The position numbers were made by a program, and so were the translations under genes. A DNA stretch of 55,162 nucleotides, taken from contig JAHFTC010000012.1 of assembly GCA_023269585.1 (NCBI GenBank), forward strand, positions 1 through 55,162, given 5' to 3'. The stretch's first letter is position 1; each line of letters begins with the position of its first letter. Under the pieces are notes generated by a model that ran no database searches, was not told where the DNA came from, and saw only the letters and a program-made list of their open reading frames with translations. The DNA is from Opitutaceae bacterium. Lineage in GTDB: Bacteria > Verrucomicrobiota > Verrucomicrobiia > Opitutales > Opitutaceae. Of the stretch, positions 15,763 to 25,998 are shown piece by piece.

Positions 15763-18700
15763 TCAGTTCGCGCCGGCCTCGGACGGGGCCACCGCGACCT
15801 GGGCGGGCAGCGCGGGCGCGAGGCGGTCGCTGTGCGTGCTGCGCACCGATTCCGCGATCGGCGTGAGCAGGCCGCTGTCGGAGTGCGCCTCCTGGTTGAA
15901 GCGCATCGAGACCGTCTTCGAAACGCCGCGCTCCTGCATCGTCACGCCGTAGATCGCGTTGGCGGCGGCCACCGTGCGCTTGTTGTGCGTGATGATGATG
16001 AACTGCGAGCTGCTCACGAAGCGCTTCAGCAGCGTCGTGAAGCGCTCGATGTTCGATTCGTCGAGCGGCGCATCCAACTCGTCGAGCACGCAGAACGGGC
16101 TCGGCTTCACGAGATAAAGCGCGAAGAGCAGCGCCACCGCGGTGAGCGTCTTCTGGCCGCCGGAGAGCAACGTGAGGCTGTTGAGCTTGGTGCCGGGGGG
16201 CTGGGCGACGATGTCGATGCCGCTCTCCAGCGGATCGTCCTGGGTGACGAGCTGGAGGTCGCAGTTGCCGCCGCTGAACAGTGTTTGGAAGGTGAACGTG
16301 AAGTTCTTCCGGATCTGCTCGAAGGTGATCGCGAACTGCTTGAGCGAGGTCGCATTGATCTCGTCGATCGCCTTCATCAGGGCGTCCTTCGAGGAGATCA
16401 GGTCGTCGCTCTGCGTCTTCAGGAAGTCGTAACGCTGCTTGAGCTCGGCGTACTCCTCGATGGCGACGAGGTTGACTGCGCCCATGCTGTTGAGGCGCTG
16501 GCGCAGGGCCTGGACTTCGCTGCGGATCTGGTCCCAGTTGTTCTGGTCCATCGCCGCGAGCTGCTCCTCGGTCGGATCGCCGCGCAGCTCCTTGGGCTTG
16601 CGGCTGCGGCGCGGCTTGGCGGCGGTCTCGGCCGGGACGGAACCGTCGGCCGGCACCACGGCGATCGCCGTCGGCGCGGGGGCCTCCTCGTCCTCATCCT
16701 CGTCGAGATCGAGCGGCTTGAGGCCCTCGGGCTCGTCGTCGGACTTCCAGAACTCGCGGCGCCAGTCCACCTCGGCCAGATCGATCGAGAACTCGCGCAT
16801 CGCCTCCTCCCCGAGGAAACGCGAACGCGCCTTGTGCTCGGTGTAGCGGATTTCGCATTGGCTGAGTTCGCCCGCGGAGGCCTCGGCCTGGTCGCGCAAC
16901 GTGCTCTGCTCGCCCTCGACGGCGCTCACGGCCTGCTCGAGCTCGGCCAGCTCGCGGCGGATCGCCTCGACGGATTCCTGCGCCACGGCCTGCGTGCGCG
17001 CCAATTCCTCGACGCGCGCCGCCTGGCTCTGCTCGGACTGCTCGAGTTCCGCGACCTGCGCGGTCCACGTCTCCAGCTCGCTGCGACGCTGGTCGAGCAG
17101 GCTGGCCAGCTGGGCGCGGCGTTTCACCATCTCGCCCAGGCCGCGATCGATGATCTCGACGCGCTGCAGGCGCTCGGCCAGTTCGAGGCGGGCATGGCCC
17201 AAGGTCTCGCGTTGCTCGTCGCGCTGGTTGCGCACGGCGACGATCTTCGCCTCGTTGGTGGTGATGGACTCGCGGCCGAGCCCGATGGCCTTGTCGACTT
17301 CGACGAGCGCCAGCTGCGCCTTGGCGAAACGCGCCTCGGCCTCCTGCCGCATCGACTCGATGCTTTGCACGTCGCGCTCCAGGCGCGCCACGCGCTGCTC
17401 CGCCTCGTCGAGCGCACGCTGACCGGAACGTTCCTCCGCCTGCGCGGTGGCCACGGCCTCGTTGGCCGTCTGCACCTCGTGGCGCTTGTCCGTGAGCAGC
17501 TGTTCGACGGCCGCGAGTTCCGCGGTGATCTGCTCGATGAGGGCCTTCTGCTGGTCGTGGGCCTCCTGCTCCTTGGCGACCTCGCGCGCGGTCTCACGGA
17601 TGTCGATCTCGCGCTGGACGATGCTGGACCCCGGCCGCTTCTGGTAGCCGCCGAACACCAGGCCGCGCCGGTCGACCCACTCGCCCTTCGGCGTGGCGAC
17701 CATCAGGAAGCTGAAATCCTGGCGCTGGGCCCAGAACCCGAGGAACTGCTCCAGCGAGTCCGCCACGTAGCACGAGGCCAGCACGCTGTGCAACGGATGT
17801 CCGGAACAGTCGTCGGTGAAAACCGAGGTCGCCGGCCGCAGGAACGCCGGCAGCTCCGCCGGTGCGCTCGCGATTGCGTTCTCCGGCGCCGGCACCTTCA
17901 GGTACGCGCCGCCGATCTTCTCGTTCTCCAGGCGGGCAAGGATCGCCTGCGCCGTCGCGAGGTCCGCCACTTGCACGGCCTCGACGGCCGCGCCCAGGAG
18001 CGCCTCCGCGGCCTTGGCAAATTCAGGACGGAAATCCACGCCGTGCGCGAGCGCGCTGAACGACGCCCCGCCGCCGAGGTCCGTGAGCCGGCCCTGCAGC
18101 AACGCCTTCGCACCTTCGCCGAAACCTTCCCATTTCTCCTGCAACTGCTGCAGGAGCTTCAGGCGCGCGTGTTTCTGCGCGAGCCCGCGGTCGATCTCCT
18201 GCAGGCGACGCTGGCCGTCGCGGAACTTTGCGGTCGTCTCCTGCACGCCCCGCTGGGCGTCGGCGACCTCCTGCTGCACGGTCTGCACCGCGGAGCGGGC
18301 GGAGGCCGCGGTCACGCGGAGCATCTCGAGGTTGGCGGTCGCCTCCTCGCGCTGTGCCATCGCGCCGGCCATGTCGCCCTGCAGCTGCTCGTGGCGGGCC
18401 ACGGCGGTCTTCTGGTCGACCTCGAGCGCGGAACAATCGGTGCGTAGCCGCGCGACCCGGCTCTCGAGCTCGAGCAGCTGGAACTTCTCCTTCTGCACGA
18501 GCTGGTCGAGGCGCGTGAGCTCGCCCTCGACGAGCGCGAGGTCGCGGTTCTTCGCCTGGAACACGGAGTCGGATTCGCCGAGCAGGTTGAGCTGCATCTG
18601 GCGGTCCTGCTGGCCGCTGGTGGCCTGGTCGGACACTTCCTTCAACTGCATCTCCAGCTCGCCGAGGTCGTCCTGGGCGGACGCGATGCGATCGTGCAAG

Positions 18701-19638
18701 CCCTGGCGTTTCACCTGGCCGAGATGGATCTGGTTGGCGGCCTGCTCGCGCTCCGAGCGCAGGTCGAACACCGCCTGCTGCGCCTCCTGCACGCGCTGGT
18801 GCAGTTCGGTGCGGCGGGCCTTCTGCGCCTCGAGCGAGGACTGGTGTTCCTGCAACAGCGAGCGCCGCGTGTCGGCCTCGCCGCGCAGGATCCGCAACCG
18901 GCCCGACAACTCCTCGAGCACGCCGCGCAGCTGCTGGTATTGGAAACCGTCATGCGCAAGCGCGAGGTGGCGCAGCCGGTGGCTGAGCCGGCGGAACCGC
19001 ATCGCCTTCGACGCCTGGCGCTTGAGGCTGCCGATCTGCCGGCCCACCTCGGTCACGACGTCGGCGACGCGCGCGAGATTCTGTTCGGTGAGCGTGAGCT
19101 TGTTGAGGGCCTCGCGGCGCTGCGCCTTGTAGCGCGTGATGCCCGCGGCCTCCTCGAACACCGAGCGGCGCTCGTCCGGCTTCGACGAGAGGATCTGGTC
19201 GATCTGGCCCTGCGCCATGATCGAGTAGGACGTCCGGCCGATGCCGGTATCCATGAAAAGCTTCTGGATATCCTTCAGGCGGCACGCCTGGCCGTTGAGA
19301 TGGTACTCGCTGGAGCCGTCGCGCGAGACGCGCCGCGTGATCTCCACCTCGTGGAAGTCCATGCCCAGCGCCTGCTCGCAATCGGTGAGCAGCAGCGACA
19401 CCTCGCACATCGAGTGCGCCTTGCGCGTGTCGGTGCCCTCGAAGATGACGTCGTGCATCTTGCCGCCGCGCAGCGCCTTCGCGCTCTGCTCGCCCAGCAC
19501 CCAGCGGATGGAGTCCGCGATGTTGCTTTTGCCGCAGCCGTTGGGCCCGACGATGACGGTCACGCCCGGCTCGAAACGAAGTTCGGTCGGGTCGGCGAAG
19601 CTCTTAAAACCGTGCAGCTTGAGGGCCTTGAGGTACAT
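15763..19638 (-). CDS. smc: Chromosome segregation protein SMC
   Basis: This 1291-residue SMC ATPase compacts and segregates the chromosome as a dimer with ScpA/ScpB. It has Walker [10 protein letters not shown] (31-39), long coiled coils (about 170-500 and 670-970), a hinge near 505-660, the LLSGGQKT signature near 1157 and Walker [13 protein letters not shown] near 1180. It is about 100 residues longer than typical SMCs because of an acidic/Ala-Pro/basic insert near residues 978-1025 (DEDEDEE...KPRRSRKPK) and a C-terminal tail after the head. scpA and scpB are not in the window. Confidence 0.96.
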   Translation of the reverse strand: MYLKALKLHGFKSFADPTELRFEPGVTVIVGPNGCGKSNIADSIRWVLGEQSAKALRGGKMHDVIFEGTDTRKAHSMCEVSLLLTDCEQALGMDFHEVEITRRVSRDGSSEYHLNGQACRLKDIQKLFMDTGIGRTSYSIMAQGQIDQILSSKPDERRSVFEEAAGITRYKAQRREALNKLTLTEQNLARVADVVTEVGRQIGSLKRQASKAMRFRRLSHRLRHLALAHDGFQYQQLRGVLEELSGRLRILRGEADTRRSLLQEHQSSLEAQKARRTELHQRVQEAQQAVFDLRSEREQAANQIHLGQVKRQGLHDRIASAQDDLGELEMQLKEVSDQATSGQQDRQMQLNLLGESDSVFQAKNRDLALVEGELTRLDQLVQKEKFQLLELESRVARLRTDCSALEVDQKTAVARHEQLQGDMAGAMAQREEATANLEMLRVTAASARSAVQTVQQEVADAQRGVQETTAKFRDGQRRLQEIDRGLAQKHARLKLLQQLQEKWEGFGEGAKALLQGRLTDLGGGASFSALAHGVDFRPEFAKAAEALLGAAVEAVQVADLATAQAILARLENEKIGGAYLKVPAPENAIASAPAELPAFLRPATSVFTDDCSGHPLHSVLASCYVADSLEQFLGFWAQRQDFSFLMVATPKGEWVDRRGLVFGGYQKRPGSSIVQREIDIRETAREVAKEQEAHDQQKALIEQITAELAAVEQLLTDKRHEVQTANEAVATAQAEERSGQRALDEAEQRVARLERDVQSIESMRQEAEARFAKAQLALVEVDKAIGLGRESITTNEAKIVAVRNQRDEQRETLGHARLELAERLQRVEIIDRGLGEMVKRRAQLASLLDQRRSELETWTAQVAELEQSEQSQAARVEELARTQAVAQESVEAIRRELAELEQAVSAVEGEQSTLRDQAEASAGELSQCEIRYTEHKARSRFLGEEAMREFSIDLAEVDWRREFWKSDDEPEGLKPLDLDEDEDEEAPAPTAIAVVPADGSVPAETAAKPRRSRKPKELRGDPTEEQLAAMDQNNWDQIRSEVQALRQRLNSMGAVNLVAIEEYAELKQRYDFLKTQSDDLISSKDALMKAIDEINATSLKQFAITFEQIRKNFTFTFQTLFSGGNCDLQLVTQDDPLESGIDIVAQPPGTKLNSLTLLSGGQKTLTAVALLFALYLVKPSPFCVLDELDAPLDESNIERFTTLLKRFVSSSQFIIITHNKRTVAAANAIYGVTMQERGVSKTVSMRFNQEAHSDSGLLTPIAESVRSTHSDRLAPALPAQVAVAPSEAGAN

Positions 19639-19779
19639 GCGGGAAACGAGGGGTGCGATTCAAGGTCCACCCCTCCGGCCCGCAATGGGGAACTCCGGAA
19701 ACTTATTCACAGCTACTCCGAAGTTGCTCCCAATCGCTTGTGAAGAACTCCGGCGCCGGGACCTGCTGCCACGACGGTT

Positions 19780-21990
19780 TCAGCAGTGAAGCGATGCCCG
19801 CTGCCGCTGCGCAAACTTCGTCGCGATCACGCCCGTGCACGTCGCTCGCGCCAGATCAAACCGCCGGCCGCCCAGCTCCGCCACCGGCATCACGCCCATG
19901 ACGGCATTCGTGAGAAACAGTTCTTCGGCCTCGTCGAGCAGCTGCGGCGTAAGCACACGTTCCTCCACGCCGCCGGTTGCACACTCCAAGACCACGCTGC
20001 GCGCCACGCCGGGCAGGATGTTATGAACGGGCGGCGTCACGAGCTTGCCGCCGACCACCGCGAAAACATTGCTCCCCGCCCCTTCCAGCAGATTGCCCGC
20101 AGGATCGGCGAACACCGCATCGTCGTAGCCGGCCTGCTGCGCTCCGCGCCGGGCCAGCAACTTCTCCAGATACGCCAGCGACTTGATCTCGTGCACGGAG
20201 CCCGCGCGGGCCGTTGGCACGAGGCTCACCCGGAAACCTCGTTCGTACTGCTCGGTGCGATAACCCGAGGCGCGCGAGACCGCGACCTCCCGCACCCCGT
20301 CCGTGTCACTGAAGCGCATCAACTTGAGGACGCCATCGCCGAGCTGGTTCGCACGGGCAAGGCGAACGAGCCGCTCGCGCCACTCGTCGAGGTTGGTCGG
20401 CAACTCCAGGCCAAGGACGCGCGCGCCCTGTTGCAGCCGCGCCACATGGCGGTCGAGGAATGCCGGACGGCCGTCGAGCATCCGGATCGTCTCGTAGATC
20501 CCGAGACCAAACATGAAGCCGTCGCCCAGAGCCGAGACGCTCAGCGCGGCAGCCTCGACGAGTTCGTTGCCGCGCAGCGCGTAGCGATGGTAGCCCGATG
20601 TCGCCATAGTTGTTCCTTTCAGCAAAGCCGCACGCATCGCCCGGCCCTTGTCGAGTGTTTCCTCGAACTCCGCCTCGGGCTCCGAATCCCAGACCACGCC
20701 GCCGCCGACATGGTAATGAACCTGGCCGCCGCCGCAGAGCATTGTGCGGATCGCGATGTTGAGATCGCAGTTGCCGTCGAACCCGAGCCAGCCGATCGCG
20801 CCGGTGTAGACGTGACGCCGCACCGTCTCGAGTTCGTCGATGATCTGCATCGCGCGAATCTTGGGCGCACCGGTGATCGACCCACCGGGAAACGCCGCGC
20901 GCACCGCGTCGAGTACGTCGCATTCAGGCCGCAGCCGGCCTCGCACCGTCGCCACCAGGTGGTGCACCGTCGGATGTGTCTCCAGGTGGCCGAGTTCGTC
21001 GACGCGCACCGAACCGGGCTCGCAGACGCGCCCCAGGTCGTTGCGTTCGAGGTCGACGATCATGAGCAGCTCCGCCCGGTCCTTCTCGCTCGCGAGCAAC
21101 TCGGCCTGGCGCCGTCCATCCTCCTCGGGCGTGGCGCCACGGCGGCGCGTGCCCTTGATCGGCCGCGTCTCCACGTCGCGGCCGGCGATGCGCAGGAAGG
21201 TCTCGGGCGAGCTGCTGAGAACCTGAAAGTCGCCGCAGTTCAGGTACGCCGCAAACGCCGCCGGGCTCGCGGCCCGCAGTCGCCGGTACAACGCGTAGGG
21301 CTCACCGGCGAACGGCGCGCTGAAGCGTTGCGTGAGGTTGATCTGATAGACATCGCCCGCCGCGATGTACTCGCGCACGCGCCGGACCCGGTCGAGATAC
21401 TCGGCCCGGGTGAGGTTCGAGACCGGTTCGGCCCCGCCGCTTGCGTCCGCCACCGGAGCCCACGAGCGCGCGCCCGCCTCCGCCACCGCGGCCTCAAGCG
21501 CCGCGAGGATCTCCGCGGCGGATCGATCGTGCACCGGATTGGCCACCGCCAAGGTGCGCCCCGTCGCGTGATCGTGCGCGATCACGCCATCGTGGAAACC
21601 CAGCAGGATGCGGGGCAGCGCGAGATCGTCGGTCGCGTGTCGCTGGATCCCATCGAAGGCGGTACAAAGCTCGTACGAGAGGTAGCCGACCGCTCCGCCC
21701 GTGAAGGGAATCTGCGGATGCGGCGCCGCCGCAAACCGCCGCAGACACTCGCGCAGCCGCACCAGCGGCTCGCCGGCAAGTTTCTGCGGTTCGCGCTCGG
21801 CGACCGTCACGCCTTCCGCCTCGCGTTCGCGAAACTCGAGAAACGGCTCGAACCCGAGAAACGACCACCGCCCCAGCCCGCCGGCGTGCCGCGCGCTGTC
21901 CAGGAAGAACGCGCCCCGCCGTTCGCTGAGGCCGGCAAACAGGCGTTCGGGCACCAAGCCCCGCGGCAGTTCTCGGATTGCGACCGCCAT
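19780..21990 (-). CDS. pabBC: Fused aminodeoxychorismate synthase I / aminodeoxychorismate lyase (PabB-PabC)
   Basis: This 736-residue bifunctional enzyme makes 4-aminobenzoate for folate. Residues 1-455 form the chorismate-binding half, with [30 protein letters not shown] and [20 protein letters not shown]. Residues 462-736 form a class IV PLP lyase, with GIYETIRML, the PLP lysine Lys603 in [15 protein letters not shown] and [14 protein letters not shown]. The glutaminase partner PabA is not adjacent. It starts 3 bases after folK and ends the folate operon. Confidence 0.93.
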   Translation of the reverse strand: MAVAIRELPRGLVPERLFAGLSERRGAFFLDSARHAGGLGRWSFLGFEPFLEFREREAEGVTVAEREPQKLAGEPLVRLRECLRRFAAAPHPQIPFTGGAVGYLSYELCTAFDGIQRHATDDLALPRILLGFHDGVIAHDHATGRTLAVANPVHDRSAAEILAALEAAVAEAGARSWAPVADASGGAEPVSNLTRAEYLDRVRRVREYIAAGDVYQINLTQRFSAPFAGEPYALYRRLRAASPAAFAAYLNCGDFQVLSSSPETFLRIAGRDVETRPIKGTRRRGATPEEDGRRQAELLASEKDRAELLMIVDLERNDLGRVCEPGSVRVDELGHLETHPTVHHLVATVRGRLRPECDVLDAVRAAFPGGSITGAPKIRAMQIIDELETVRRHVYTGAIGWLGFDGNCDLNIAIRTMLCGGGQVHYHVGGGVVWDSEPEAEFEETLDKGRAMRAALLKGTTMATSGYHRYALRGNELVEAAALSVSALGDGFMFGLGIYETIRMLDGRPAFLDRHVARLQQGARVLGLELPTNLDEWRERLVRLARANQLGDGVLKLMRFSDTDGVREVAVSRASGYRTEQYERGFRVSLVPTARAGSVHEIKSLAYLEKLLARRGAQQAGYDDAVFADPAGNLLEGAGSNVFAVVGGKLVTPPVHNILPGVARSVVLECATGGVEERVLTPQLLDEAEELFLTNAVMGVMPVAELGGRRFDLARATCTGVIATKFAQRQRASLHC

Positions 21991-21993
21991 GGC

Positions 21994-22545
21994 TCAGCTT
22001 TCCGGGTGCGCCGTCCCCGACGCCGCGCGTCGGGGACGACTCGCCCCACCCTCGGCCACCGCAGCCAAGGAGCCGAGCCTTCTCAACCCTGACCGCTCGC
22101 ACTGCGCCGCCCGCTCGCCGACCGTCGTGTCACCGATCTTCAACGCCGGCGCGATCTCCGCCAGCGGCACGAGCACAAACGCGCGCTCGGCCATCCGGGG
22201 GTGCGGCAGCGTGAGCCGTTCGGTGGCCAACTCCGTTTCACCGTAGTGCAGCAGATCCAGATCGAGCGTACGCGCGCCCCAACGCTCGCGCCGCACGCGG
22301 CCGTGTTCCGCTTCGACCGCGAGGCAGCGTGCGAGCAGCGCCTCCGGCGCCAGCTCGGTTTCCACCGCCACGACCATGTTGAGATAGTCGGGCTGTTCCG
22401 GGCCGCCGACCGGCGCCGTCTCGTAGACCGCGGACTCCGCGACGACCCGAACCGCATCGTCGCGCTGCAATGCCGCCAAGGCGCCGCGCAGGTTCGCCGC
22501 GCGATCGCCGAGGTTGCTGCCAAGGGCGATGGAGGCGCTCGTCAC
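21994..22545 (-). CDS. folK: 2-amino-4-hydroxy-6-hydroxymethyldihydropteridine pyrophosphokinase
   Basis: This 183-residue HPPK transfers pyrophosphate from ATP to hydroxymethyl-dihydropterin. It has IALGSNLGDR at the start, SAVYETAPVGGPEQPDYLN, ERWGARTLDLDLL (the ATP/Mg site with two Asp) and LPHPRMAERAFVL. The C-terminal 30 residues are a low-complexity tail (GGASRPRRAASGT) beyond the usual domain end. It overlaps folB by 4 bases. Confidence 0.94.
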   Translation of the reverse strand: MTSASIALGSNLGDRAANLRGALAALQRDDAVRVVAESAVYETAPVGGPEQPDYLNMVVAVETELAPEALLARCLAVEAEHGRVRRERWGARTLDLDLLHYGETELATERLTLPHPRMAERAFVLVPLAEIAPALKIGDTTVGERAAQCERSGLRRLGSLAAVAEGGASRPRRAASGTAHPES

Positions 22546-22904
22546 CGCGTGCGACTGGTCTCGACGGCCACGTAGTCCAGCACGCCCTTCATCGGCACGC
22601 TGGGTTTCTTCACCGTCACGTCGACGGTGATCAGGCGCGGGAAATCCCGGAGCAACCGCTCGGCGATCCGGGCGGCCAGCGTCTCGATCATCCGGACACG
22701 CTCCTCCTCGACCAGCTTTCGGCAGACCTCGTGCACGGCCACGTAGTCGACAGTCGCCTCGAGCGCGTCGGTGCGCGCCACCTCCGCGATGTCGAGCGAC
22801 AGGGTGAGGTCGACGATGAACCGCTGCCCCAGCTTGTTCTCCTCGGCGAGGTCGCCGTGGTAGCCGTAGAAGAGCATGTTCTTAAGGTGGATTTTTCCGT
22901 TCAT
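22542..22904 (-). CDS. folB: Dihydroneopterin aldolase
   Basis: This 120-residue tunnel-fold enzyme converts dihydroneopterin to hydroxymethyl-dihydropterin. The N terminus KIHLKNMLFYGYHGDLAEE carries the catalytic Glu region, and KKPSVPMKGVLDYVAVE near the end supplies the catalytic Lys. The ATG at 22904 overlaps the folP stop by 4 bases; a longer frame upstream is shadow of folP. It supplies the substrate of FolK, encoded next. Confidence 0.93.
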   Translation of the reverse strand: MNGKIHLKNMLFYGYHGDLAEENKLGQRFIVDLTLSLDIAEVARTDALEATVDYVAVHEVCRKLVEEERVRMIETLAARIAERLLRDFPRLITVDVTVKKPSVPMKGVLDYVAVETSRTR

Positions 22905-23755
22905 GGCGTGGCGTGGCGCAGGGCGGCCGCCATCCGGGCGGCGCGGAGGTTGGCGCGCACGTCGTGCACGCGGAGAAATTCGACCCCTTGCCACACCGCG
23001 AGCGCGGTCGTGGCGAGGGTAGCCTCGAGCCGCTCGTCGGGCGGCAGGTCGAGGACGTGGGAGATCACCGACTTCCGCGACGCGCCGAGCAGCACCGGCA
23101 GCCCGAGGGCGCGCAACTCGCCGAGACGCGCCAACAACTCGAGGTTCTGCGGCTGCGTCTTGTGGAAGCCGATGCCGGGATCGATCACGACCCGCTCCGC
23201 CGGAAGTCCGGCCTCGGCCGCGATGGCCAGCGTGCGGCGGAAGAAGGCGAGTTGCCGTTCAATCACGTCGTCTGCCGCGGTTTCGAATCCTTTCTCGAAA
23301 TGCATCGCGATCGCCGCCGCGCCGAACTCCGCCGCGAGCCGCGCCAACTCCGGCGCCCGCTGGAACCCGTGGATGTCGTTCACCACCTGCGCTCCGGCTT
23401 CGAGCGCCGCGCGGACCACCGCCGGCCGATAGCTGTCGATCGAGAGCGGCACGGCCACTTTCCCCACCAACGCCGCGATCACCGGCACCACGCGCGCGAT
23501 CTCCTCCGCTACCGAGATCTCCGTGTGGCCCGGCCGCGTCGACATCCCACCGATATCGAGCAGGCCTGCGCCTTCGGCGACGAGCCGTTCCGCCTGGGCG
23601 ACGGCGGCCTCGGTGGTCGCATGGCGCCCGCCGTCGTAGAACGAATCCGGCGTCACGTTGACGATGCCCACGATCACCGGCGCCGCTCCGTACTCCACGC
23701 GGATCCCGCGGCACTCCAGCGTGCGAACCGGACTGGACTGTGGTTGGACGGTCAT
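22901..23755 (-). CDS. folP: Dihydropteroate synthase
   Basis: This 284-residue TIM-barrel enzyme joins hydroxymethyl-dihydropterin pyrophosphate with 4-aminobenzoate; it is the sulfonamide target. All family loops are visible: GIVNVTPDSFYDGG, DIGGMSTRPG, LSIDSYRP, VVNDIHGF, VIDPGIGFHKT and GASRKSVI. The usual Glu in the GxESTRPG loop is Met here (GGMSTRPG), a mild variation. It is the first gene of the operon folP-folB-folK-pabBC, whose junctions overlap or nearly touch. Confidence 0.95.
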   Translation of the reverse strand: MTVQPQSSPVRTLECRGIRVEYGAAPVIVGIVNVTPDSFYDGGRHATTEAAVAQAERLVAEGAGLLDIGGMSTRPGHTEISVAEEIARVVPVIAALVGKVAVPLSIDSYRPAVVRAALEAGAQVVNDIHGFQRAPELARLAAEFGAAAIAMHFEKGFETAADDVIERQLAFFRRTLAIAAEAGLPAERVVIDPGIGFHKTQPQNLELLARLGELRALGLPVLLGASRKSVISHVLDLPPDERLEATLATTALAVWQGVEFLRVHDVRANLRAARMAAALRHATP

Positions 23756-23881
23756 GCGGCGGACTCATCGCTGCCCCACCCCGCCGCCGCCGCCAAGCCG
23801 AAAGGCCGAACGCCCCCGACCCTCCGCGTCGCCGGGCGGCAAAACACTCGACACGCCGCTGTAGCCAAAATCCAATCGTGC

Positions 23882-24772
23882 ATGCCATCACAACCGCCCC
23901 TGGCCACCGCCTACTGGAACGACCCGCGGAGCAAAGCAGCTTTCTGCGAGCTCGCCCGTGATTGTTTCGGCCTCGATTTCTCGGCCTTTGACGCCGCCGG
24001 CTACTGGGACGACGCTTACCGCCCGTTCACCTTCTTTGACTCCGAGGGCCGGGCGCTGGCCAACGTCTGCGCCTATTCCATGGACCTCGTTGTCGCCGGT
24101 CGGCCGGTCCGGGCGGTCCAGTTGTCGACCGTCGCAACGCGTCCGGAGTTTCGCCGCCAAGGTCTCGCCCGAGTCCTCGTCGACCGCGCGGTGGACTGGG
24201 CCCGCGCGAGCGGTCACGAGTTCACCTACCTTTTCGCCAACAACGACGCCCTCGGTTTCTACTCCGCCCTCGGCTTCCGCCCTCTCGCCGAGCGAAGCAC
24301 GACCCTCTTGCTCGACCGCGTGCCGACGCTCCGTTCGGGCGCCCGGATCCTCGACCTCAGCGCGGCGGCGGATCGCGACCTGCTCTTCTCTCTCGCCACG
24401 AACCGCACGCCGGTCTCGGCCGAGCTCGGCGCGCACAACGGCCGCCTGCTGATGTTTCACGCTCTCGGATCCCATCGAAGCGGCACCGTGCATATCCCGA
24501 GCATGGACACTGTCGTCCTCCTCAGCCGCAGCGGCGGCACGCTCACACTTTTCGATGTCGTGGCGCGTCGGCTGCCGTCGCTCGCCGATCTGCTGCCGTA
24601 CATCGGGGCGGAGACCGATCGTGAGATCGAGTTTCGCTTCATGCCGGAGGGCCTTGGTGATCTGTCCGCGCTTGGCCGGCCAGAATCCCGACCGGCCGAC
24701 AACGGTCTGCACGTCCGCGGCACCGTTCCGCTGCAACCTGGCAGGCTGTTCCCCGCCACCAGCCAAGCGTGA
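23882..24772 (+). CDS. GNAT family N-acetyltransferase
   Basis: This 296-residue protein has an acetyl-CoA-binding GNAT core near residues 75-140, with STVATRPEFRRQGLARVLVD (the Q/RxxGxA loop) and FLFANNDALGFYSALGF-like beta strands ending in the typical FYxxLGF. A second domain of about 150 residues lacks motifs I recognise and may select substrate. It is divergent from folP and convergent with the amidotransferase gene, with a 12-base gap. The substrate is unknown. Confidence 0.85.
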   Translation: MPSQPPLATAYWNDPRSKAAFCELARDCFGLDFSAFDAAGYWDDAYRPFTFFDSEGRALANVCAYSMDLVVAGRPVRAVQLSTVATRPEFRRQGLARVLVDRAVDWARASGHEFTYLFANNDALGFYSALGFRPLAERSTTLLLDRVPTLRSGARILDLSAAADRDLLFSLATNRTPVSAELGAHNGRLLMFHALGSHRSGTVHIPSMDTVVLLSRSGGTLTLFDVVARRLPSLADLLPYIGAETDREIEFRFMPEGLGDLSALGRPESRPADNGLHVRGTVPLQPGRLFPATSQA

Positions 24773-24784
24773 GCGCGGCGCAGT

Positions 24785-25480
24785 TCAGCTCGCCGCCAGC
24801 GTTTCCAGCACCCGCGCCATCTGGGCGTTGAGCGAGGCGAAACGTTCCGGCCGCGCCAGCATCGCCTCCGGCGCCTGCACATACGGACCCGGATTGACGA
24901 GGTCGCCCGCCGAGCCGGCGATCAGCTCGCGCGCCGACGCCTCGGTCGTCTCGAGGTGAAACTGGAGGCCGAGTGCGCGCGCGCCGACCGCGATGGCTTG
25001 GTTGCGGCACGCCTCGCTGCCGGCAAGACGCACCGCGCCCGTGGGCAGGTCGAAGGTCTCGCCGTGCCAATGGAAAACCTCCGCGCCATCCGGTAGCACC
25101 GAGCCGAGCGGATGCGTCACCCCGTCCTCGGCACGCGTCAGTTTCCACCAGCCGATTTCCTTCACTGTGTTCTTGTAGACCCGCGCGCCGAGCGCGCTGG
25201 CGATCAGCTGCGCGCCGAGGCAGATGCCGAGCACGCGCTTCTCGGCCGCGATCGCACGGCGCACGAGCTCCTTCTCCGGCACGAGCCACGGGAGTTCGCG
25301 CTCGTCGTTCACGCTCATGCCCCCGCCCATGATCACGAGCCAATCAAAGTCGCCAAGCGCCGGCAGCGGCTCGCCGCGGTAGAGATGCGTGGCGGTGATC
25401 GTGGTGCCGCGCTCGCGAAACCACGATTCCATGCTGCCCAGCCCCTCGAACGGCTCGTGTTGCAGGTAATGGATGCGCAT
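24785..25480 (-). CDS. Class I glutamine amidotransferase (GuaA-like type)
   Basis: This 231-residue protein has a complete glutaminase triad: Cys87 in LGICLGAQ, His175 and Glu177 in LQFHLETTE. The MGGGMSVNDE loop and the GICLGAQL nucleophile elbow fit the stand-alone GATase1 family annotated as GMP synthase-like. Anthranilate/PabA enzymes usually carry GVCLGHQ, so this is not a clear PabA partner for the nearby pabBC. It could hydrolyse gamma-glutamyl compounds. Confidence 0.85.
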   Translation of the reverse strand: MRIHYLQHEPFEGLGSMESWFRERGTTITATHLYRGEPLPALGDFDWLVIMGGGMSVNDERELPWLVPEKELVRRAIAAEKRVLGICLGAQLIASALGARVYKNTVKEIGWWKLTRAEDGVTHPLGSVLPDGAEVFHWHGETFDLPTGAVRLAGSEACRNQAIAVGARALGLQFHLETTEASARELIAGSAGDLVNPGPYVQAPEAMLARPERFASLNAQMARVLETLAAS

Positions 25481-25998
25481 GCCGCATTCGGCGCACGATC
25501 CATGCCGCTGTCAGGCGCGAAAAGCGCTAGCCGGCGTCGCCGCCCGCGCTTCGGCCCGCCCGCGCTTCGGCTCGCCTCGGTGGTAGCTGGATGACGGAGT
25601 CATTCAGCCCAGCAGGGAATTGAATGTGGAAATCAGGAAAACTGGAACGGCCCGTTGTAGCCGTGGGCGCCGAACCCGGTATCAGAGAGTCGATCCGAAC
25701 ACAGAGGCTACAGAGGCAGAGGAACGCGGCAGAGCCGCAACCGAGTGAGTAAACCGCTAATACGCGCTAAGGGACGCTAATCCCTGGAGGTATATCGCAG
25801 CGCACCCCGCCTGCGCGTAGGGCGGTGCTTCAGCCCGCTCGCTCCTCCGCCCGCTCGCGCTTTGGTCGCCCCGCGGTTTACCGGAGCAGCATCCCCCGCC
25901 CGGGCCTCAACCGAACATGTAATCTATTGTATTACGAACACCCGGGGGTGCTGTGTGGGTTTGTCCGATCCCACCGGCGCTCGAATTCTCCGCTTCGC
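25481..25998. other. 518-base spacer with short tandem repeats
   Basis: No gene is seen. Three tandem decamers, CGCTAATACG, CGCTAAGGGA and CGCTAATCCC, occupy 25755-25784. A CAGAGGC-type repeat (ACACAGAGGCT, ACAGAGGC, AGAGG) occupies 25699-25722. Otherwise the spacer is GC-rich with several short palindromes, such as CGAAAAGCGCTAG. It separates the amidotransferase promoter side from the end of the pseudopilin operon. Confidence 0.6.

Noticed and set aside
15631..18447. 938-codon plus-strand open frame opposite smc
   Set aside because: It arises from the codon bias of smc; it has no recognisable domain and overlaps the terminator region.
19703..19711. TTATTCACA, a match to the DnaA box consensus TTATNCACA
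   Set aside because: A single site upstream of smc with no clustering or AT-rich unwinding region; not an origin.
24785..25480. Amidotransferase as the PabA partner of PabBC
   Set aside because: It has GICLGAQ rather than GVCLGHQ and stands alone on the other side of a GNAT gene.
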